Origin: Candidatus Aenigmatarchaeota archaeon
Lineage (GTDB): Archaea; Aenigmatarchaeota; Aenigmatarchaeia; QMZP01
Reading direction: 5' to 3'
Assembly: GCA_016202785.1 (NCBI GenBank)
Contig: JACQOC010000005.1
Location: forward strand, 1 to 7,632
Length of the DNA stretch: 7,632 bases
This document shows, piece after piece, positions 6,804 through 7,632 of this stretch. Under the pieces are notes generated by a model. That model made no database searches. It was not told the DNA's origin and was given only the letters and a program-made list of their open reading frames with translations. The number at the start of each line of letters is the position of its first letter. Position 1 is the stretch's first letter. The position numbers were made by a program, and so were the translations under genes.

Positions 6804-7084
6804 AGTGCAAGGGTACGCCCAGCGTCGGAAGGCGGCCATGGCACGGTATTACCTGCGCCCTTCTCCACCCTGCTGGCCCGCAAGCACTGCAATGACACCT
6901 TAAGGCTGCTTCCTTCCGGACCTCGCCTGGTTCGCTGCCGCTGCAATCCTGTGGGACAGGGCTTCGCAGTCGGGTGCAGGGTACCATACCATGGCAGCCA
7001 GCCTTCACTAGGCTGCGGCCCCGCCGTGAGGACGATTTGCGGTGACAGGCTACGCCCAGCAGCCCGGCCCAGAACCCCTGCAGC
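6797..7084 (-). ncRNA. ffs: SRP (7S) RNA, signal recognition particle RNA
   Basis: This is the RNA scaffold of the signal recognition particle, which delivers ribosomes making membrane and secreted proteins to the translocon. Helix 8 is unmistakable on the minus strand at about 6904-6930: GAGGTCCGGAAGGAAGCAG, with the GGAA tetraloop and the AGCAG side of the SRP54-binding loop. The Alu domain follows the known pattern 'CCTGTcACCGcAAAtCG...GGCGGGGCCGCAGCC' (about 7010-7055). Terminal helix 1 pairs 7074-7082 with 6806-6814 (TGCAGGGGT with ACCCTTGCA, one G-U). Helix 5 pairs GCCATGG near 6994 with CCATGGC near 6837. A short stem between helix 5 and helix 8 (about 6942-6970) takes the place of helix 6, which supports the archaeal form. 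Length is about 280 nt, near the usual 300. It has its own TATA box and T-tract. Exact ends are estimates. Confidence 0.93.
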
Positions 7085-7101
7085 TAATATGGTATCGGAA
7101 C

Positions 7102-7109
7102 CTTTAAAA
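7102..7109 (-). promoter_or_regulatory. TATA box of the SRP RNA gene
   Basis: The minus strand reads TTTTAAAG. At normal archaeal spacing it places the RNA 5' end at about 7078-7084, exactly where the helix 1 strand begins. The agreement of promoter and structure supports both calls. Confidence 0.75.
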
Positions 7110-7133
7110 CGCTATCCAGCTGCCGCTAGACAG

Positions 7134-7152
7134 TGAAACAAAAGAAAAAGCT
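7134..7152 (-). terminator. T-rich terminator after the small membrane protein gene
   Basis: On the minus strand, 21 bases past the stop codon, the sequence becomes CTTTTTCTTTTGTTTC, three T-runs in a row. This is a typical archaeal U-tract terminator and separates this gene from the SRP RNA promoter downstream. Confidence 0.6.
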
Positions 7153-7168
7153 TAGTACGCTGTCTGCT

Positions 7169-7190
7169 GACATCATTTCTTCATGATGTC
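7169..7190. repeat. 7-bp inverted repeat spanning a stop codon
   Basis: GACATCA (7169-7175) and TGATGTC (7184-7190) are perfect inverted copies with an 8-base loop. The stem covers the stop codon and last codons of the small membrane protein. It may form an RNA hairpin just before the T-rich tract at 7134-7152, helping termination or protecting the mRNA end. It is short enough to be chance. Confidence 0.4.
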
Positions 7191-7481
7191 GAGCAGCACG
7201 AAGATGGAGCCGACCAAGATCAGCACCCATGCGACCACCGTCCACAGCAGCGCTACGCTGCCGAGCAGGTCGCCAAAGGCCCCGAGGCCTTGGACTGCGC
7301 CAAGGACCTGCGCGCCCCAAGCGGTGCTAGCCTCGAGCAACAGGAATACCGCTCCTGCCGCCAGCCAGCTGAATCCCTTGGCCGCGCTGGACCTTATCTT
7401 CGCGTACTCCGCGAACACCAGCACCAGGAAGATTCCCACTGCCAGTGCCGCGCTGCCGGTTAGTCCTTCTATTAAGGCCAT
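7173..7481 (-). CDS. Small integral membrane protein with three predicted helices, function unknown
   Basis: This 102-residue protein is very hydrophobic. I see three membrane segments: about residues 10-29 ('SAALAVGIFLVLVFAEYAKI'), 38-62 ('FSWLAAGAVFLLLEAST...') and 73-97 ('LLGSVALLWTVVAWVLILVG'). A basic loop between helices 1 and 2 (KIRSSAAKG) and the final MKK would by the positive-inside rule lie in the cytoplasm, putting the N-terminus outside. There are no cysteines, catalytic motifs or ligand motifs that I recognise. It is the only gene in the window with a clear Shine-Dalgarno (GGTGAG, 7485-7490) and a short leader, which together with the TATA box and T-rich terminator makes it a complete single-gene unit. 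It could be a small subunit of a membrane complex, but nothing here says which. Confidence 0.8.
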   Translation of the reverse strand: MALIEGLTGSAALAVGIFLVLVFAEYAKIRSSAAKGFSWLAAGAVFLLLEASTAWGAQVLGAVQGLGAFGDLLGSVALLWTVVAWVLILVGSIFVLLDIMKK

Positions 7482-7484
7482 ACG

Positions 7485-7490
7485 CTCACC
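7485..7490 (-). promoter_or_regulatory. Shine-Dalgarno of the small membrane protein gene
   Basis: The minus strand reads GGTGAG, three bases before the ATG at 7481. It is complementary to the 3' end of archaeal 16S rRNA and fixes this ATG as the start. The other minus-strand protein genes lack one at a standard distance, in line with their leaderless layout. Confidence 0.6.
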
Positions 7491-7515
7491 TTTGGTAACA
7501 ATACTAAAGAAAAGC

Positions 7516-7524
7516 TTTATATAA
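7516..7524 (-). promoter_or_regulatory. TATA box of the small membrane protein gene
   Basis: The minus strand reads TTATATAAA. Transcription would start near 7493, leaving a leader of about 12 bases that contains the GGTGAG site. The box type (TATATAA) differs from the TTTAAA type of the other minus-strand promoters. Confidence 0.65.
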
Positions 7525-7632
7525 CTATGTATACGTTGAAAGCCGTATTTTTTTCCTTAATCGATATCCTGAGGCGCTATATTTTTTCAGCAAAAGCACT
7601 AATGGCATCAAAATATTTAAACAGTTATATAG
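7525..7632. other. AT-rich intergenic region, probably a divergent promoter region
   Basis: No open frame of note is present. The stretch is much richer in A and T than the genes. It contains T-runs at about 7547-7555 and 7581-7586 on the plus strand, and a TTTAAA-type box near the right edge. A 9-base inverted pair, TATATAACT (7518-7526) and AGTTATATA (7623-7631), brackets it. The next gene lies beyond the window. Confidence 0.5.
7613..7621 (+). promoter_or_regulatory. Possible TATA box for a rightward gene beyond the window
   Basis: The sequence ATATTTAAA matches the TTTAAA-type boxes elsewhere in this window. On the plus strand it would start transcription near or just past the right edge. 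On the minus strand no start codon follows at a fitting distance, so the rightward reading is preferred. The downstream gene is not visible. Confidence 0.35.

Noticed and set aside
6797..7084. Bacterial-type long SRP RNA (Bacillus-like) instead of an archaeal one
   Set aside because: Helix 8 looks similar in both groups, but a stem in the helix 6 position, TATA-type promoter and archaeal-type AspRS nearby favour archaea. The short stem keeps a little doubt.
6717..7136. Plus-strand open frame across 6717-7136, and minus-strand frames at 6737-6946 and 6784-7008
   Set aside because: The region is explained by the SRP RNA, with paired helices and conserved loops. The predicted peptides look like no known protein.
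1..7632. CRISPR array, insertion sequence, tRNA gene, or toxin-antitoxin or defence cassette
   Set aside because: I saw no regularly spaced direct repeats, no transposase or terminal inverted repeats, no tRNA cloverleaf and no nuclease or toxin motifs.

Overview
This window looks archaeal. Four things point that way. (1) The aspartyl-tRNA synthetase is the short, roughly 430-residue archaeal/eukaryotic-type form. (2) Four of the minus-strand transcription units (three proteins and the SRP RNA) have a TTTAAA-like TATA box about 25-30 bases before the start codon or RNA 5' end, and the three protein genes among them appear leaderless; the fifth unit has a TATATAA-type box and a ribosome-binding site. 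(3) A long SRP (7S) RNA gene carries both an Alu domain and a helix 8. (4) The surface proteins are dense in N-X-S/T sequons and end in a single C-terminal membrane anchor with a lysine tail. Coding DNA is GC-rich and promoters are AT-rich islands. The surface-protein style, small genes and tight packing resemble DPANN-type genomes (Woesearchaeota, Diapherotrites, Micrarchaeota), but that placement is inference.

Layout. Positions 1-4082 (+) hold two cell-surface genes. The first is a large Cys-rich, calcium-motif, sequon-rich protein cut off by the left window edge. The second, 27 bases later, is a membrane-anchored LamG-like protein with a pilin-like N-terminus. They converge, with only 3 bases between stop codons, on the minus-strand block 4086-7481. 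In its direction of transcription that block runs: a small three-helix membrane protein (7481-7173), SRP RNA (about 7084-6797), a J-domain protein with a long unassigned C-terminus (6740-5736), a 78-residue helical protein (5688-5452), and aspS (5378-4086). Each minus-strand gene has its own promoter, so this looks like a row of single-gene units rather than one operon. The right end (7500-7632) is an AT-rich intergenic region, probably with a second promoter pointing right.

How the genes relate. The two plus-strand proteins are probably exported together and work at the cell surface. The minus-strand genes are housekeeping functions: protein export RNA, chaperone partner and tRNA charging, plus two small proteins of unknown role. 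I see no mobile element, CRISPR array, tRNA gene or defence cassette. The most interesting points are the probably non-discriminating AspRS, a short SRP helix 6 without the usual tetraloop, the unassigned C-terminal half of the J-domain protein, and the unusual order of parts in the LamG protein.
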